The notes beneath the pieces are model-generated. The model had not been told where the DNA came from and did no database searches. It was given only the letters and a program-made list of their open reading frames with translations. A stretch of 64,000 nucleotides of DNA from Methylobacterium tarhaniae (GTDB lineage Bacteria > Pseudomonadota > Alphaproteobacteria > Rhizobiales > Beijerinckiaceae), in the NCBI RefSeq assembly GCF_001043955.1, contig NZ_LABZ01000021.1:1-64000 (forward strand), written 5' to 3'. Shown piece after piece: positions 27,223-38,963 of the stretch; position 1 is the stretch's first letter, and every line of letters starts with the position of its first letter. Position numbers and translations under genes: made by a program.

Positions 27223-28527
27223 CTACTCGGCCGGCGCGCCGACGCGGCCGGACGCCGCGGCCGGGCTGGAATGGCTGAGCCGGAGCACCGTGACCATGCC
27301 GACGAGGCCCGCGCAGGCGATCAGCAGCAGGCCGCCGGTGAAGCTGCCGGTCCAGTCCTTGATCGCGCCGACGGCGTAGGGCGCGACGAAGCCCGACAGG
27401 TTGCCGATCGAGTTGACCACGGCGATCGCGCCCGCCGCAGCGGCGCCAGAGAGCGTCTCGGTCGGCAGCGTCCAGGTGATCGGCAGCGCCCCGAAGATGC
27501 CGAGCGCCGCGCCCGAGAACAGCACCACCTTCACGATCGAATCGCCGACGAGGGCCGCCCCGATGGTGCAGAGCGAGGCGCAGGCGAGCGCCGCCGCGAG
27601 GTGATAGCGCCGCTCGCGCTTGGCGTCCGAGCGCCGGCCCCACCACAGCATGCCGACGGTGCCGACGGCGTACGGGATGATCATCACGAAGCCGGTCTGG
27701 GCGTTGGTGAGACCGAAGGCCTTGAAGATCTGCGGCAGGAAGAAGCCGAAGGCATAGAGCAGCGCGACGGCGCCGAAATACACCACCGCGATGGCGAGCA
27801 CCCGCGGGTTGAGGATTTCCTGCGTCAGCGGCACGTGACCCTGGCGCGGCGTGCGGGCGGCTTCAGCGGCCAGCGTCTGCTCCAGCCAGGCGCGCTCGTC
27901 GGGGGCGAGCCATTGGGCGTCGGCCGGACGGTCGGTGAGGTAGAAGTAGGTCATCACCGACAGGATCACCGCCGGCAGCGCCTCGATCACGTAGAGCCAC
28001 TGCCAGCCCCTGAACCCGAGCACGCCGTCGAGCTCGAGCAGCAGGCCGGAGATCGGCGAGCCGATGACGCTCGAGAGCGGGATCGCCACCATGAACAGCG
28101 AGACGATGCGCGCCCGGTAGGCCGAGGGATACCAGAGGGTGAGATAGAAGATGATGCCCGGGAAGAAGCCGGCCTCGGCCGCGCCGAGCAAGAGGCGCAT
28201 GATGTAGAAGCTCGTCTCGCCGCCGATGAAGGCCATGCCGCCGGAGATCAGGCCCCAGCTCAGCATGATGCGGGCGATCCAGCGCCGCGCCCCGAACTTC
28301 TCCAGCGCCAGGTTCGACGGCACCTCGAAGATGAAGTAGGTGATGAAGAACAGCCCGGCGCCGAGGCCGTAGGCGGTGGCCGAGATGCCGAGATCCCGGT
28401 TCATGGTCAGCGAGGCGAACCCGACATTGACGCGGTCGAGATAGGCCACGAAGTAGCAGACGATCAGGAACGGGATCAGGCGCCAGCTGACGCGCTTGAT
28501 CGTGCGGGCTTCGATATCGGTTGTCAC
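27223..28527 (-). CDS. MFS transporter, anion:cation symporter type
   Basis: 434 residues with 12 predicted helices starting at a GTG behind GGGAGGAAAC. CYFVAYLDRVNVGFASL in helix 1 and the GAAEAGFFPGIIFYLTLWYP block (helices 4-5) are signatures of the ACS family (phthalate, tartrate, hexuronate or glucarate type permeases). It imports an organic anion with protons. The substrate cannot be deduced, since no catabolic gene is adjacent. It diverges from ribH across 236 bases. Confidence 0.9.
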   Translation of the reverse strand: MTTDIEARTIKRVSWRLIPFLIVCYFVAYLDRVNVGFASLTMNRDLGISATAYGLGAGLFFITYFIFEVPSNLALEKFGARRWIARIMLSWGLISGGMAFIGGETSFYIMRLLLGAAEAGFFPGIIFYLTLWYPSAYRARIVSLFMVAIPLSSVIGSPISGLLLELDGVLGFRGWQWLYVIEALPAVILSVMTYFYLTDRPADAQWLAPDERAWLEQTLAAEAARTPRQGHVPLTQEILNPRVLAIAVVYFGAVALLYAFGFFLPQIFKAFGLTNAQTGFVMIIPYAVGTVGMLWWGRRSDAKRERRYHLAAALACASLCTIGAALVGDSIVKVVLFSGAALGIFGALPITWTLPTETLSGAAAAGAIAVVNSIGNLSGFVAPYAVGAIKDWTGSFTGGLLLIACAGLVGMVTVLRLSHSSPAAASGRVGAPAE

Positions 28528-28763
28528 GGCTGTTTCCTCCCGGCCGTCGCTGATGGCTGGCCAAGTCTGGCGTCCCGGCTCTGGCGCCCGGGATGACCGG
28601 ATTGTCCGCGCTTGGCAAGGAGCGACGATCTGCGAAGGCCGCGGCACTTGTGGGACGGACCTCTTCTGGTCTAGTGCTCCCCTCCCCCACCGGTGATGCA
28701 CCGCAGCGAGGCCCGTCGGGCCGCGCCCGCGCCGGTGCCCGTTCGAGACGCAGATAGTTCGCC

Positions 28764-29306
28764 ATGGTCACGCCACGCCGCGACAGCGGAGCCGACCGCC
28801 CCCAGCTCACCGGAGCCCGGGTGCTCGTCGTCGAGGCCCGCTACTACGAGGACATCGCCGACGAGCTCCTCGCCGGCGCCACGGCGGTGATCGCGGCGGC
28901 AGGCGCCGAGGCCGTGGTCGTCACGGTGCCGGGCGCGCTGGAAATCCCCCAGACCGTCGCGATCCTGCTCGAGGCGGCGGCCCGCGCCCGCAAGCCCTAC
29001 GACGCCGTGGTGGCGCTCGGCTGCGTCATCCGGGGCGAGACCGGCCATTACGACATCGTCGCCGGCGAGAGCGCCCGGGCGCTGATGGACCTGTCCGTCA
29101 TGCTCCGCCTGCCGCTCGGCAACGGCATCCTGACGGTCGAGACCGAGGCCCAGGCCCAGGCCCGCGCCCGCGTGGCCGAGATGAACAAGGGCGGCGGTGC
29201 GGCGGAGGCGGCTCTGGCCGTGCTGGCCCTGCGCCGGGCCGAGGAGGCGGGCCGCCAGGACCGCACCATCGGCTTCACCCCCCGCCGCAACCCGGAGACC
29301 GAGTGA
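28764..29306 (+). CDS. ribH: 6,7-dimethyl-8-ribityllumazine synthase
   Basis: 180 residues. It condenses the ribityl-pyrimidine with dihydroxybutanone phosphate, the penultimate step of riboflavin synthesis. [30 protein letters not shown] (with the catalytic His region) and [12 protein letters not shown] are the conserved blocks. It is the first gene of ribH-nusB-thiL. The partner genes ribD and ribE lie 8 kb away on the other strand, although they are next to ribH in many relatives. Confidence 0.96.
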   Translation: MVTPRRDSGADRPQLTGARVLVVEARYYEDIADELLAGATAVIAAAGAEAVVVTVPGALEIPQTVAILLEAAARARKPYDAVVALGCVIRGETGHYDIVAGESARALMDLSVMLRLPLGNGILTVETEAQAQARARVAEMNKGGGAAEAALAVLALRRAEEAGRQDRTIGFTPRRNPETE

Positions 29307-29307
29307 G

Positions 29308-29778
29308 ATGAAGCCCGCCGAGCGCAGCGGCGCCCGCCTCGCGGTGGTCCAGGCCCTCTACGAGATGGAGATCTCCGGCAAGGGCGTGATCGACGCTCTC
29401 GCCGAGTTCGAGGCCTTCTGGATCGGGCAGGTCATCGACGAGGTCGAGCACCCGCCGGCCGAGACCGCCTTCTTCCGCGACCTCCTGCGCGGCACCGTCG
29501 AGGAGCAGCGGGCGATCGACCAGCGCCTCGACGCGGCTTTGGCCGCCGGCTGGCCCTTGCGCCGCCTCGAGGCGGTGGTGCGGGCGATCCTGCGCGCCGG
29601 CGCCTACGAGGTGATGTTCCGCCGCGACGTGCCGGTGAAGGTCGCGATCTCCGAATACGTCGACGTCGCCCACAGCTTCTACGAGGGCGAGGAGCCAGGC
29701 CTCGTCAACGCGGTGCTCGACAAGGTCGGTCGCGCCGTGCGTCCGGAGGACTTCTCCAAGGGCTCACGCGCCGGTTGA
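29308..29778 (+). CDS. nusB: Transcription antitermination factor NusB
   Basis: 156 residues, all-helical. NusB with NusE binds boxA of rRNA leaders to prevent early termination. ARLAVVQALYEMEISGKG and the C-terminal VAISEYVDVAHSF...VNAVLDKVGR blocks are typical. The ATG is one base after the ribH stop codon, so the two are coupled. A 177-base gap then separates it from thiL. Confidence 0.95.
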   Translation: MKPAERSGARLAVVQALYEMEISGKGVIDALAEFEAFWIGQVIDEVEHPPAETAFFRDLLRGTVEEQRAIDQRLDAALAAGWPLRRLEAVVRAILRAGAYEVMFRRDVPVKVAISEYVDVAHSFYEGEEPGLVNAVLDKVGRAVRPEDFSKGSRAG

Positions 29779-29955
29779 TCCGGCGTGCCGCGAATTCCCG
29801 CGGACGGTATGACCTCTCACGGATAAACGGAAAATAGTCTCTTTTGCCGTTAGATCCTTGCGACGCCCCGTCCGGGGTCTAGCTGTCGGCCGAGACTCGG
29901 GCCGGGACCGGCGGCGTCGCCGCCACCCCGACCTCCGCCGTGAGAGCGCCACGCG

Positions 29956-30960
29956 ATGGCCCGCCCCGACCTGCCCCGCCCCACCGAAGACGAGCTGATC
30001 GCCCGCTACTTCGCACCGCTCGCCGGTGAAGGCGGGCTGTCGCTGCGCGACGACGCGGCCCTGCTGACGCCGCGCCCGGGCCACGACCTCGTGCTGACCA
30101 CCGACGCGGTGGTAGCCGGCGTGCATTACTTCCCCGACGACCCGCCGGCCTCGATCGCCTGCAAGGCCCTCGGCGTGAACCTGTCCGACCTCGCCGCCAA
30201 GGGGGCGGAGCCGCGGGGCTTCCTCCTCACCCTGGCGCTGGCGGAGGATTGGGACGAGCGCTGGCTGGCCGAGTTCTGCACCGGCTTGAGCGAGGCGGCG
30301 GCGTTGGCGAGTTGCCCGCTTCTCGGCGGCGACACCGTGCGGGCGGCGGGATCCACCCTCGTCGGCATCACCGCCCTCGGCGAGGTCCCGTCCGGCACCA
30401 TGGTGCGGCGGGCCGCGGCGCAGGTCGGCGATCGCCTCCTGGTATCGGGCAGCATCGGCGACGCGGCGCTCGGCCTGAAGCTCCGGCAGAAACCCGCGGC
30501 CGCCTGGGGCGAGGCGGTGTCGTTCCCGGTCCGCGCCGCTTTGGTCGACCGCTACCTGCATCCGCGAGCGCGCCTCGCCCTCGCTCCGGCCCTGCGCGCC
30601 CATGCCCGCGCGGCGATGGACGTGTCCGACGGGCTCGTCGGCGACCTCGCCAAGATGATGCGGGCCGCGGACCTGAGCGCCGAGGTCGAGATCGAGCGGG
30701 TTCCGCTCTCGGAGGCCGCCCGGGCGGCGCTGGCGGCGAAGCCGGACCTCCTCGACACTGCGCTCACCGGAGGCGACGATTACGAGATCCTCTGCGCGGC
30801 CGATCCGGCCGCCGTGCCGGCCCTGCGCGAGGCGGCCGAGCGGGCCGGCGTGCCTCTGACCGAGATCGGCACGGTGACGGAGGGCGGCGCCCCGCCGGTC
30901 TTCCGGACGCGGGACGGCGGCACGCGGCGCTTCCGCTCCGGCTCGTTCAGCCATTTCTAG
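29956..30960 (+). CDS. thiL: Thiamine-monophosphate kinase
   Basis: 334 residues. It phosphorylates thiamine monophosphate to the active diphosphate. GGLSLRDDAALLTP, LTTDAVVAGVHYF and AAMDVSDGLVGDLAKM hold the Asp-rich metal and ATP sites of the PurM/ThiL fold, and TGGDDYEILCA is the C-terminal family block. It follows nusB, as in most alphaproteobacteria, and precedes hppA by 219 bases. Confidence 0.96.
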   Translation: MARPDLPRPTEDELIARYFAPLAGEGGLSLRDDAALLTPRPGHDLVLTTDAVVAGVHYFPDDPPASIACKALGVNLSDLAAKGAEPRGFLLTLALAEDWDERWLAEFCTGLSEAAALASCPLLGGDTVRAAGSTLVGITALGEVPSGTMVRRAAAQVGDRLLVSGSIGDAALGLKLRQKPAAAWGEAVSFPVRAALVDRYLHPRARLALAPALRAHARAAMDVSDGLVGDLAKMMRAADLSAEVEIERVPLSEAARAALAAKPDLLDTALTGGDDYEILCAADPAAVPALREAAERAGVPLTEIGTVTEGGAPPVFRTRDGGTRRFRSGSFSHF

Positions 30961-31179
30961 GCCCGCTCCGAAGATTCGGACCGACGCCGAAAGTCTCAGG
31001 CGGATGAAGCTTGGGAGCGTTTGCGCTCGGATGGGAAGTTTGGCACGACTGTGAGTGCGGATCCGCGCTGGCGTGCGGGCCCGCTCAACAGGGAGGGAGG
31101 CCCGCTTCGCGCGTACACGGCCGCTCGCCATCTCGGCCGTCCGACGTCGCGGGAATGCCCGACAATCAAGGACGGTAGA

Positions 31180-33327
<2,148 letters not shown>

Positions 33328-33338
33328 CCGAAGAGGCG

Positions 33339-33368
33339 CGGCCGCCCGGAACCCGGGCGGCCGTCTTT
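33339..33368 (+). terminator. Terminator of hppA
   Basis: Arms CGGCCGCCCGG and CCGGGCGGCCG form an 11-bp stem with a 3-base loop, followed by TCTTT. Confidence 0.8.
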
Positions 33369-33421
33369 CGCGGGGCAGAGTTGCACCCGATGGAACTTGG
33401 CGGGGCGTCTCCCGGGCTGCC

Positions 33422-33943
33422 CTATGCCGGGATGCAGAGTGCCCGCGCCGCCGCGTCGGGGAACGTCCGGGGGCGCGGCGCCGGCATGATGGTGGCAGGG
33501 CACGGCGGCGGGTCGTCATCGTCGTCGTTCCGGCGGCCCGGGCGGAGGTGCCAGCCGATCGTCCAAGCGGTGCGCGACCGGCGCCGCGGGGACAGCCGTC
33601 GCGTCGGGCGCGTCCCGGAGCCGCGCGGGGCTTCGTCGTCGAGTTCGGCGAGAGCGCCCAGCACGGCGTCGACCGGGACCGGCTCGGCCCGGCTGCCGGC
33701 CAGGCAGCGCAGGCCCGGCGCATTCTCCAGCGCGCAGGCATCCGATGCCCAGGAGGCCAGGATCGCACGCTTCTCCGTCCTCGACAGATTCGGGTGCGCC
33801 AGCACCTCCCGCGGATGCCGGAACACGTCCCCGGGCGCGACGAGGGCCTGCCACGCCTCGACCGATGCCGGCTGGACGCCAGGCGGGTTCATCGGGCCGG
33901 TACGGACGGGACCGGCCTGGGTGAGATGCATCTCCATCGACAC
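33422..33943 (-). CDS. Conserved hypothetical protein
   Basis: 173 residues if the GTG at 33943 is used. An ATG two codons later is an alternative. The N-terminal half contains HPREVLAHPNLSRTEKRAILA and SWASDACALENAPGLRC, which look like a small family seen in Hyphomicrobiales with no known function. The C-terminal half is Arg-, Pro- and Asp-rich and probably disordered. It has no signal peptide or membrane segment. It is isolated between the hppA terminator and hsp20. Confidence 0.6.
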   Translation of the reverse strand: MSMEMHLTQAGPVRTGPMNPPGVQPASVEAWQALVAPGDVFRHPREVLAHPNLSRTEKRAILASWASDACALENAPGLRCLAGSRAEPVPVDAVLGALAELDDEAPRGSGTRPTRRLSPRRRSRTAWTIGWHLRPGRRNDDDDDPPPCPATIMPAPRPRTFPDAAARALCIPA

Positions 33944-34045
33944 GGTTCATCTTCCCTGATGGTGCGTGACGGGGCACGAAAAGGGGTTCAGGCCCCGGGG
34001 GCGCGGGCCTCCGGGGTTCCGTTCGTCAGTGGATGACCACAGGGG

Positions 34046-34091
34046 TCAGGCGGCCTTTTAGATCAGGCGGCCTTTTAGATCAGGCGGCCTT
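34046..34091 (-). repeat. 17-base tandem repeat at the 3' end of hsp20
   Basis: Two full copies of TCAGGCGGCCTTTTAGA and a 12-base third copy run from 34046 to 34091. The hsp20 stop codon is in the partial copy, and the two full copies lie just downstream of it, each repeating the same stop codon sequence. Confidence 0.92.
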
Positions 34092-34577
34092 GGAGCGATC
34101 CTCGGCATGGCCTTCGATCTGGGCGGGCGCGTTGTCCTGCCCGATGGAGGCCTGGCTGCCGCCGATGGCGATGCGGCGCGGCTTGAGCGCCTCCGGCACC
34201 TCGCGCTTGAGGTCGACCGAGAGCAGGCCGTTCTGCAGGCTCGCGCCCGTGACCTTCACGTGGTCGGCGAGGCTGAAGGTCTGGCGGAAGGCGCGCGCCG
34301 CGATGCCGCGGTGCAGGTAGTCGCGCTCGCCGTCCTTGTCCTTCTTCTGGCCGGTGACGAGCAGCGTGGTATCGTGCTGGGTCAGTTCGATCTCGTCCTG
34401 CGAGAAGCCGGCCACCGCCATGGTGATGCGGTAGGCGTCGTCACCCAGCTTCTCGATGTCGTAGGGCGGCCATTGCTGCGTCGACGGCTCGATCCGGGCT
34501 GCCTGATCCAGCATCGAGAACAAGCGGTCGAAGCCGACGGTGGAACGGTACAACGGCGCGAAGTCGAAGGTCCTCAT
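34080..34577 (-). CDS. Hsp20/alpha-crystallin small heat-shock protein
   Basis: 165 residues, an ATP-independent holdase (IbpA-like). The order is an N-terminal arm (MRTFDFAPLYRSTVGFDRLF), the alpha-crystallin domain (about 35-135, with PPYDIEKLGDDAYRI and LQNGLLSVDLKREVPE), and a C-terminal tail with the conserved PRRIAIGG motif. The MRTFDF start matches alphaproteobacterial IbpA proteins and is preceded by AGGAGG. An EcfG-type promoter lies about 100 bases upstream, so it should respond to general stress as well as heat. Confidence 0.95.
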   Translation of the reverse strand: MRTFDFAPLYRSTVGFDRLFSMLDQAARIEPSTQQWPPYDIEKLGDDAYRITMAVAGFSQDEIELTQHDTTLLVTGQKKDKDGERDYLHRGIAARAFRQTFSLADHVKVTGASLQNGLLSVDLKREVPEALKPRRIAIGGSQASIGQDNAPAQIEGHAEDRSKAA

Positions 34578-34673
34578 GACCACATCCTCCTGAGAGCAAC
34601 GTGATGACGAGGGCCACCGGACACCTCTGTCCGGCGCCCAACCTGCGAGCCCGTTCGGGCCTCGCGCGCATGA

Positions 34674-34698
34674 AACGCGTCCACCAGTCCCTGGTTCC
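34674..34698 (-). promoter_or_regulatory. EcfG-type general stress promoter of hsp20
   Basis: On the minus strand GGAAC (34698-34694) is followed after exactly 16 bases by CGTT (34677-34674), which matches the EcfG consensus in alphaproteobacteria. It leaves a leader of about 90 bases before the hsp20 start. Confidence 0.72.
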
Positions 34699-34738
34699 GG
34701 CCTGGAGCGAATTTTTTTCGCGCCCCTGCGGTGCGGGC

Positions 34739-35494
34739 TCAGACCTGGGCCTGGCCCCCATCCACGAACAGTTCGACGCCGTTGACGAAGCTGGCATCGT
34801 CCGAGGCCAGGAACAGGGCGGCCCGGGCGATCTCGTCCGCCTCGCCGACGCGGCCCATCGGGATTCGGGAGGCGAGGTAGTCCAGCAGGCCCTGCTGCTG
34901 CGCCGCATCCGGGCCGGCGAGATCGACGAGGCCCGGCGTGCGGGTCGCACCGGGGCTCAGCGTGTTGACGCGGATCGCGCGGCCCTTCAGATCGAGGATC
35001 CAGTTGCGGGCGAGCGCCCGCACCGCCGCCTTCGAGGCCGCGTAGACGCTGAAGGCCGCCGTGCCCTCGGTGCCCGCCGTCGAGCCGGTCAGGATCACCG
35101 ACGCGCCGGGCGCCAGCAGCGGCAGCGCCTTCTGCACCGTGAACAGCACGCCCTTCACGTTGCGGCCGAACGTGTCCTCGTAATGCTCCTCCGTGATCTC
35201 GCCGAGCGGCAGCATCGCGCCGCCGCCGGCATTGGCGAACAGCACGTCGATGCGGCCGGCCTCCGCCTGCACCTGGGCGATGAGCCGGTCGAGGTCGGCG
35301 AGCTTCGCGGCATCGGCCTGCACGCCGGTGGCCGAAGGACCGATCGCCGCGACGGCCCTGTCGAGTTCCGCCCGGCGCCGGCCGGTGACGAAGACGCGGG
35401 CGCCTTCCTGGGCGAAGAGCCGGGCGGTGGCGAGGCCGATGCCGCTGGTGCCGCCGGTCACCACCGCGACCTTGTCGATGAGCTTGCCGGTCAT
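34739..35494 (-). CDS. SDR family oxidoreductase
   Basis: 251 residues, a classical short-chain dehydrogenase. The NAD(P) motif TGGTSGIG is at 13-20, the NAG motif at 88-90, and the catalytic Ser138, Tyr151 and Lys155 (YAASK) are in place. The GRRRAEL segment after beta-2 suggests NADP preference. The substrate is unknown. The long upstream extension of the frame is dropped because [15 protein letters not shown] is the usual start. It diverges from a LysR regulator across 100 bases that hold two dyads, so it is probably that regulator's target. Confidence 0.93.
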   Translation of the reverse strand: MTGKLIDKVAVVTGGTSGIGLATARLFAQEGARVFVTGRRRAELDRAVAAIGPSATGVQADAAKLADLDRLIAQVQAEAGRIDVLFANAGGGAMLPLGEITEEHYEDTFGRNVKGVLFTVQKALPLLAPGASVILTGSTAGTEGTAAFSVYAASKAAVRALARNWILDLKGRAIRVNTLSPGATRTPGLVDLAGPDAAQQQGLLDYLASRIPMGRVGEADEIARAALFLASDDASFVNGVELFVDGGQAQV

Positions 35495-35550
35495 GGTTCG
35501 TGTCTCCCCCGTTCGGGTGTGTGAGCGGGACCATGGATCGGAGTTAGCGC

Positions 35551-35587
35551 TTGCGATATGGCAACGTCTGCAAACCATCGTTGCAGA
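35551..35587. promoter_or_regulatory. Probable LysR operator region with two dyads
   Basis: Two inverted repeats lie in the divergent intergenic region: TTGC-N6-GCAA at 35551-35564 and TCTGCAA-N7-TTGCAGA at 35567-35587. Both share a TTGCA/TGCAA half-site, as expected for recognition and activation sites of one LysR protein. Confidence 0.65.
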
Positions 35588-35594
35588 TCTGTCG

Positions 35595-36506
35595 ATGTCG
35601 AAGCTGCCGGATTTCGAGGGCCTCGCCCTCTTCGCCAAGGTCGCGGAAGAGCGCTCCTATGCGGGCGCGGCGCGGGCGGCGGGCGTGTCGGTCGCCACCG
35701 TGTCCCGCGCGGTGAGCCGGCTGGAGGCGCGTCTGGGCGGGCGGCTCGTCAACCGCAGCTCGCGCCGGCTCGCCCTGACCGAGTTCGGCGAGCGGGTCGT
35801 CGAGGGCGCCGCCCGCGCCAGCCGCGAGGCGCAGGAGGCGGAGGATGCGGCGCGCGACCTGTCGCGCCGGCCGCGCGGCACGGTGCGGCTCGCGGTGCCG
35901 ATGTCGTTCGGGCTGCGCTGGGTCGCGCCGCTGCTGCCGGAGCTGTTCTCGCTCTACCCGGACCTCGCCGTCGACCTGCATCTCTCGGACGCGACGGTCG
36001 ACCTCGTCGGCGAGGGGTTCGACGCGGCCCTGCGCATCGCGGCCCTGCCGGATTCCGCGCTCGTCGCGCGGCGCCTCCTGCCGGTCACGGCCCTCGTCGT
36101 GGCGGCACCGGCCTATCTGGCACGGCACGGCCGGCCGGAGCATCCGGACGAGCTGAGGCCGGAGCACTGCCTCGGCTACGCCTACCGCGCCCGGCGGGGC
36201 GTCTGGCGCTTCACCGGGCCGGGCGGCGCGGAGGCGAGCGTGGTGCCCGCCGGTCCCTTGCGGGTGACGAATGCCGATGCCCTGCTGCCGGTTCTGCTCG
36301 ACGGGCTCGGCCTCGCCGAGCTCCCGGACTTCATCGCCGCCGACCATCTCGCCGACGGGCGACTGGAGGCGCTGCTGCCGGAATGGCACCTGCCGGGCGG
36401 CGCGCTCTCCTTCGTCACGCCGAGCGCGCAGGCCAGGCCTGCCAAGGTCGAGGCCTTGGCGGAGTTCTTCGCCGCGCGGCTCTCCCGTGTGGGCCCGCGC
36501 GCGTGA
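35595..36506 (+). CDS. LysR-family transcriptional regulator
   Basis: 303 residues. The winged helix-turn-helix is residues 5-64 ([20 protein letters not shown], then [20 protein letters not shown]). The effector domain follows from about 90 ([20 protein letters not shown]). [13 protein letters not shown] resembles the DsdC/AaeR-like group that pairs with oxidoreductases. It is divergent from the SDR gene, with shared operators, and its effector is unknown. It ends 13 bases from the convergent ribE. Confidence 0.94.
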   Translation: MSKLPDFEGLALFAKVAEERSYAGAARAAGVSVATVSRAVSRLEARLGGRLVNRSSRRLALTEFGERVVEGAARASREAQEAEDAARDLSRRPRGTVRLAVPMSFGLRWVAPLLPELFSLYPDLAVDLHLSDATVDLVGEGFDAALRIAALPDSALVARRLLPVTALVVAAPAYLARHGRPEHPDELRPEHCLGYAYRARRGVWRFTGPGGAEASVVPAGPLRVTNADALLPVLLDGLGLAELPDFIAADHLADGRLEALLPEWHLPGGALSFVTPSAQARPAKVEALAEFFAARLSRVGPRA

Positions 36507-36519
36507 TGCGGGGCGAAGG

Positions 36520-37164
36520 TCAGCTCAGCCCGACCGCCGCCCGCGCCTCCGTCAGCCGCGCCGCGTAGCGGGCGATCAGGTCGACCTCGAGGTTGAGCCT
36601 GTCCCCGACCCGGCGCTCGCCCCAGGTGGTGACGGCGAGGGTGTGGGGGATCAGCAGCACCGTGAAGGTGTCGCCTTCGACGCCGTTGACGGTGAGCGAG
36701 GTGCCGTCGAGGCAGACCGAGCCCTTCTCGGCGATGAAGCGCGACAACCCGGCCGGCGCCCGGAGCACGAAGCGCTCGCTCGGCGCCCAGACGTCGCCGG
36801 CCTGGCCGGTCACCGGCTCGCGAGCGACGATCTCGGCCAGCCCGTCGACATGGCCGGTGACGAGGTGGCCGCCGAGCTCGTCGCCGATCTTGAGCGAGCG
36901 CTCCAGGTTCACCCGCGTGCCCGGACCCCACGCTCCGACCGTGGTGCGGGCCAGGGTCTCGGCCGCGGCATCGACCTCGAAGGTGCAGCCACCCTCGCGC
37001 GGGGTCACCGTCACGGCGGTGAGGCAGGGCCCCGAGCAGGCGATCGAGGCGCCGATCAGGATGCCGGCGGGGTCGTAGGCGCAGTCGATGGCGATGCGCT
37101 TCAGCTTGGAATCGCCGGAGACCGCGACGACGCGGCCGACATCCGAGACGAGGCCGGTGAACAT
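36520..37164 (-). CDS. ribE: Riboflavin synthase, alpha subunit
   Basis: 214 residues made of two lumazine-binding repeats (starting MFTGLVSDVGRV and, near residue 103, HLVTGHVDGLAEIV). It dismutates two 6,7-dimethyl-8-ribityllumazine molecules to riboflavin. GCTFEVDAAAETLARTT and the later SLTVNGVEGDTF motif are family blocks. Its ATG directly abuts the ribD stop codon, so translation is coupled. It is also named ribC in some species. Confidence 0.95.
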   Translation of the reverse strand: MFTGLVSDVGRVVAVSGDSKLKRIAIDCAYDPAGILIGASIACSGPCLTAVTVTPREGGCTFEVDAAAETLARTTVGAWGPGTRVNLERSLKIGDELGGHLVTGHVDGLAEIVAREPVTGQAGDVWAPSERFVLRAPAGLSRFIAEKGSVCLDGTSLTVNGVEGDTFTVLLIPHTLAVTTWGERRVGDRLNLEVDLIARYAARLTEARAAVGLS

Positions 37165-38295
37165 CTACGGGCTCCGTACGTGGCAGGTGAAGAGATCGGT
37201 GCCGATCCGAGCCTCCTCCGCGACCGCGAAATCCGCGGAGGCGAGGCGCGCGGCGAGGTTCGGGCCGACCGCCGGCAGGCCGGGCCGGCCGAGGACGCAG
37301 TCGCCGGTGACGAGCAGGCACTCGTCGACGAGTCCGTCGCGGGCGAGCGCGTCGGCGAGCGTCGGCCCGCCCTCCGAGCACACCCGGGTGAGGCCGCGGG
37401 CGCCCAGGAACCGCAGGGCCGCCGGCAGGTCGATGCGCCCTTCCGCGGTGACCGGCACCCGCTGCACCTCGGCGCCAGCCGCGCTGAGCGCCTCGGCGGC
37501 CGGGCCGGGCGCCTCGCGGCCGGCGAGGATCAGGGTCGGGACGGTGGCGCTGGTGCGCACCAGGCCGGCTGTCGGCGGCGTGCGCAAGGCTGGATCGAGG
37601 ACGATCCGCAGCGGCGAGCGGGCCGCCATCCCGGGCAGGCGCACGGTGAGCTGGGGATCGTCCGCCAGCACCGTGCCGACGCCGACCATGATCGCGTCGC
37701 AATGGGCCCGCTGCAGGTGGATCTCGGCATTGGCCCGCGGCCCGCTGATCATCAGCCGCCCCTCCCCGCCCGCCGCGTAGCCGTCCGCCGTGCGGGCGAG
37801 CTTGAGGAAGACCGCCGGCCGGCCCTGCGTGATCCGGGTGACGTGCCCGCGCTGGTCGCGGGCGGCCTCCGCGCCCATCAGCCCGACCGAGACGGCGATG
37901 CCGGCCTCGGCCAGCCGGGCATGGCCGCGGCCGGCGACCCGGGGATCGGGATCGTCCATCGCGCTCACCACCCGGGCGACCCCCGACGCGATGGTGGCAT
38001 CGGCGCAAGGCGAGGTGCGGCCGTGATGCGAGCAGGGTTCGAGCGTGACGTAGAGGGTGGCGCCGCGTGCCGCCTCCCCGGCCGCCGCCAGCGCGACCCG
38101 CTCGGCATGGGGCCGGCCGCCGGGCTGCGTCACGCCCTGCGCCAGGATCCGCTCGGACCCCGGCGGACCGGCAACCAGCACCGCGCCGACCGACGGGTTC
38201 GGCCAGGCCTGGCCCAGATGGCGCCGGCCAAGGGCGAGGGCGAGGCGCATGTAGCGCCGGTCGGCCTCCTCCTGGGCGGAATCTCGGGCGCTCAC
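37165..38295 (-). CDS. ribD: Bifunctional riboflavin deaminase/reductase
   Basis: 376 residues starting at a GTG that overlaps the nrdR stop codon. An ATG 15 codons in is an alternative. The N-terminal deaminase has the zinc site HAE (63-65) and [11 protein letters not shown] (Cys88, Cys97). The C-terminal reductase has [23 protein letters not shown] and [12 protein letters not shown]. Together they do steps two and three of the pyrimidine branch. It sits between nrdR and ribE. Confidence 0.95.
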   Translation of the reverse strand: MSARDSAQEEADRRYMRLALALGRRHLGQAWPNPSVGAVLVAGPPGSERILAQGVTQPGGRPHAERVALAAAGEAARGATLYVTLEPCSHHGRTSPCADATIASGVARVVSAMDDPDPRVAGRGHARLAEAGIAVSVGLMGAEAARDQRGHVTRITQGRPAVFLKLARTADGYAAGGEGRLMISGPRANAEIHLQRAHCDAIMVGVGTVLADDPQLTVRLPGMAARSPLRIVLDPALRTPPTAGLVRTSATVPTLILAGREAPGPAAEALSAAGAEVQRVPVTAEGRIDLPAALRFLGARGLTRVCSEGGPTLADALARDGLVDECLLVTGDCVLGRPGLPAVGPNLAARLASADFAVAEEARIGTDLFTCHVRSP

Positions 38296-38843
38296 GACGC
38301 GCGGCTCCGCGGGCGGCGGGCCGGCGGCGCCGGATCGATCGGAACTGAGGCGTCGGCCGGGGAAGCCTCGTCGGCGCCGGCCGCCTGGGCCGCGCCGGCG
38401 GCGAGGTGGCCCAGCAATTCCTCGAAGTCCCGGGCCTCGCGAAAGTTCTTGTAGACCGAGGCGAAGCGCACATAGGCGACGTCGTCGAGGCCCTTGAGCC
38501 CCTCCATCACCGCCTCGCCGATCGCCTCGCTGGTCACCTCGGCCTCGCCGGTGCTCTCGAGCCGGCGGGTGATGCCGCTCACCAGGCGCTCGATGCGCTC
38601 CGGCTCGACCGGGCGCTTGCGCAAGGCCGTCTCGACCGAGCGCTGCAGCTTGTCGCGGTCGAACGGCACCTTGCGGCCCGAGCGCTTGACGACGATCAGC
38701 TCGCGCAGCTGCACCCGCTCGAAGGTGGTGAAGCGGCCGCCGCAATCCGGGCAGATCCGCCGGCGGCGGATCGCCGAGCTGTCGTCGCTCGGCCGGGAAT
38801 CCTTCACCTGCGTGTCGAGGCCGCCGCAATAGGGGCACCGCAT
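38292..38843 (-). CDS. nrdR: Transcriptional repressor NrdR
   Basis: 183 residues. A zinc ribbon (Cys3, Cys6, Cys31, Cys34) is followed by an ATP cone ([16 protein letters not shown], about 51-140). NrdR senses ATP/dATP and represses ribonucleotide reductase genes. The C-terminal 35 residues are a low-complexity Ala/Pro/Arg tail longer than in E. coli. It lies between glyA and ribD, the conserved alphaproteobacterial order, with a terminator separating it from glyA in the same direction. Confidence 0.96.
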   Translation of the reverse strand: MRCPYCGGLDTQVKDSRPSDDSSAIRRRRICPDCGGRFTTFERVQLRELIVVKRSGRKVPFDRDKLQRSVETALRKRPVEPERIERLVSGITRRLESTGEAEVTSEAIGEAVMEGLKGLDDVAYVRFASVYKNFREARDFEELLGHLAAGAAQAAGADEASPADASVPIDPAPPARRPRSRAS

Positions 38844-38866
38844 CGGTCGCCCGTTCCTCTACTGAC

Positions 38867-38900
38867 GAAAAAGGGCCGGTCCCGCGCGCGGGACCGGCCC
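38867..38900 (-). terminator. Terminator after glyA
   Basis: A 28-base perfect dyad (GGGCCGGTCCCGCG and its complement) is followed on the minus strand by five T. It lies 64 bases after the glyA stop codon. Confidence 0.88.
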
Positions 38901-38963
38901 CGGAAGGGGCGTGTTCTAGAGCGCTCCCGGCGGAAGGGGAAGCCGGGAGATCAGGGACTCAGT

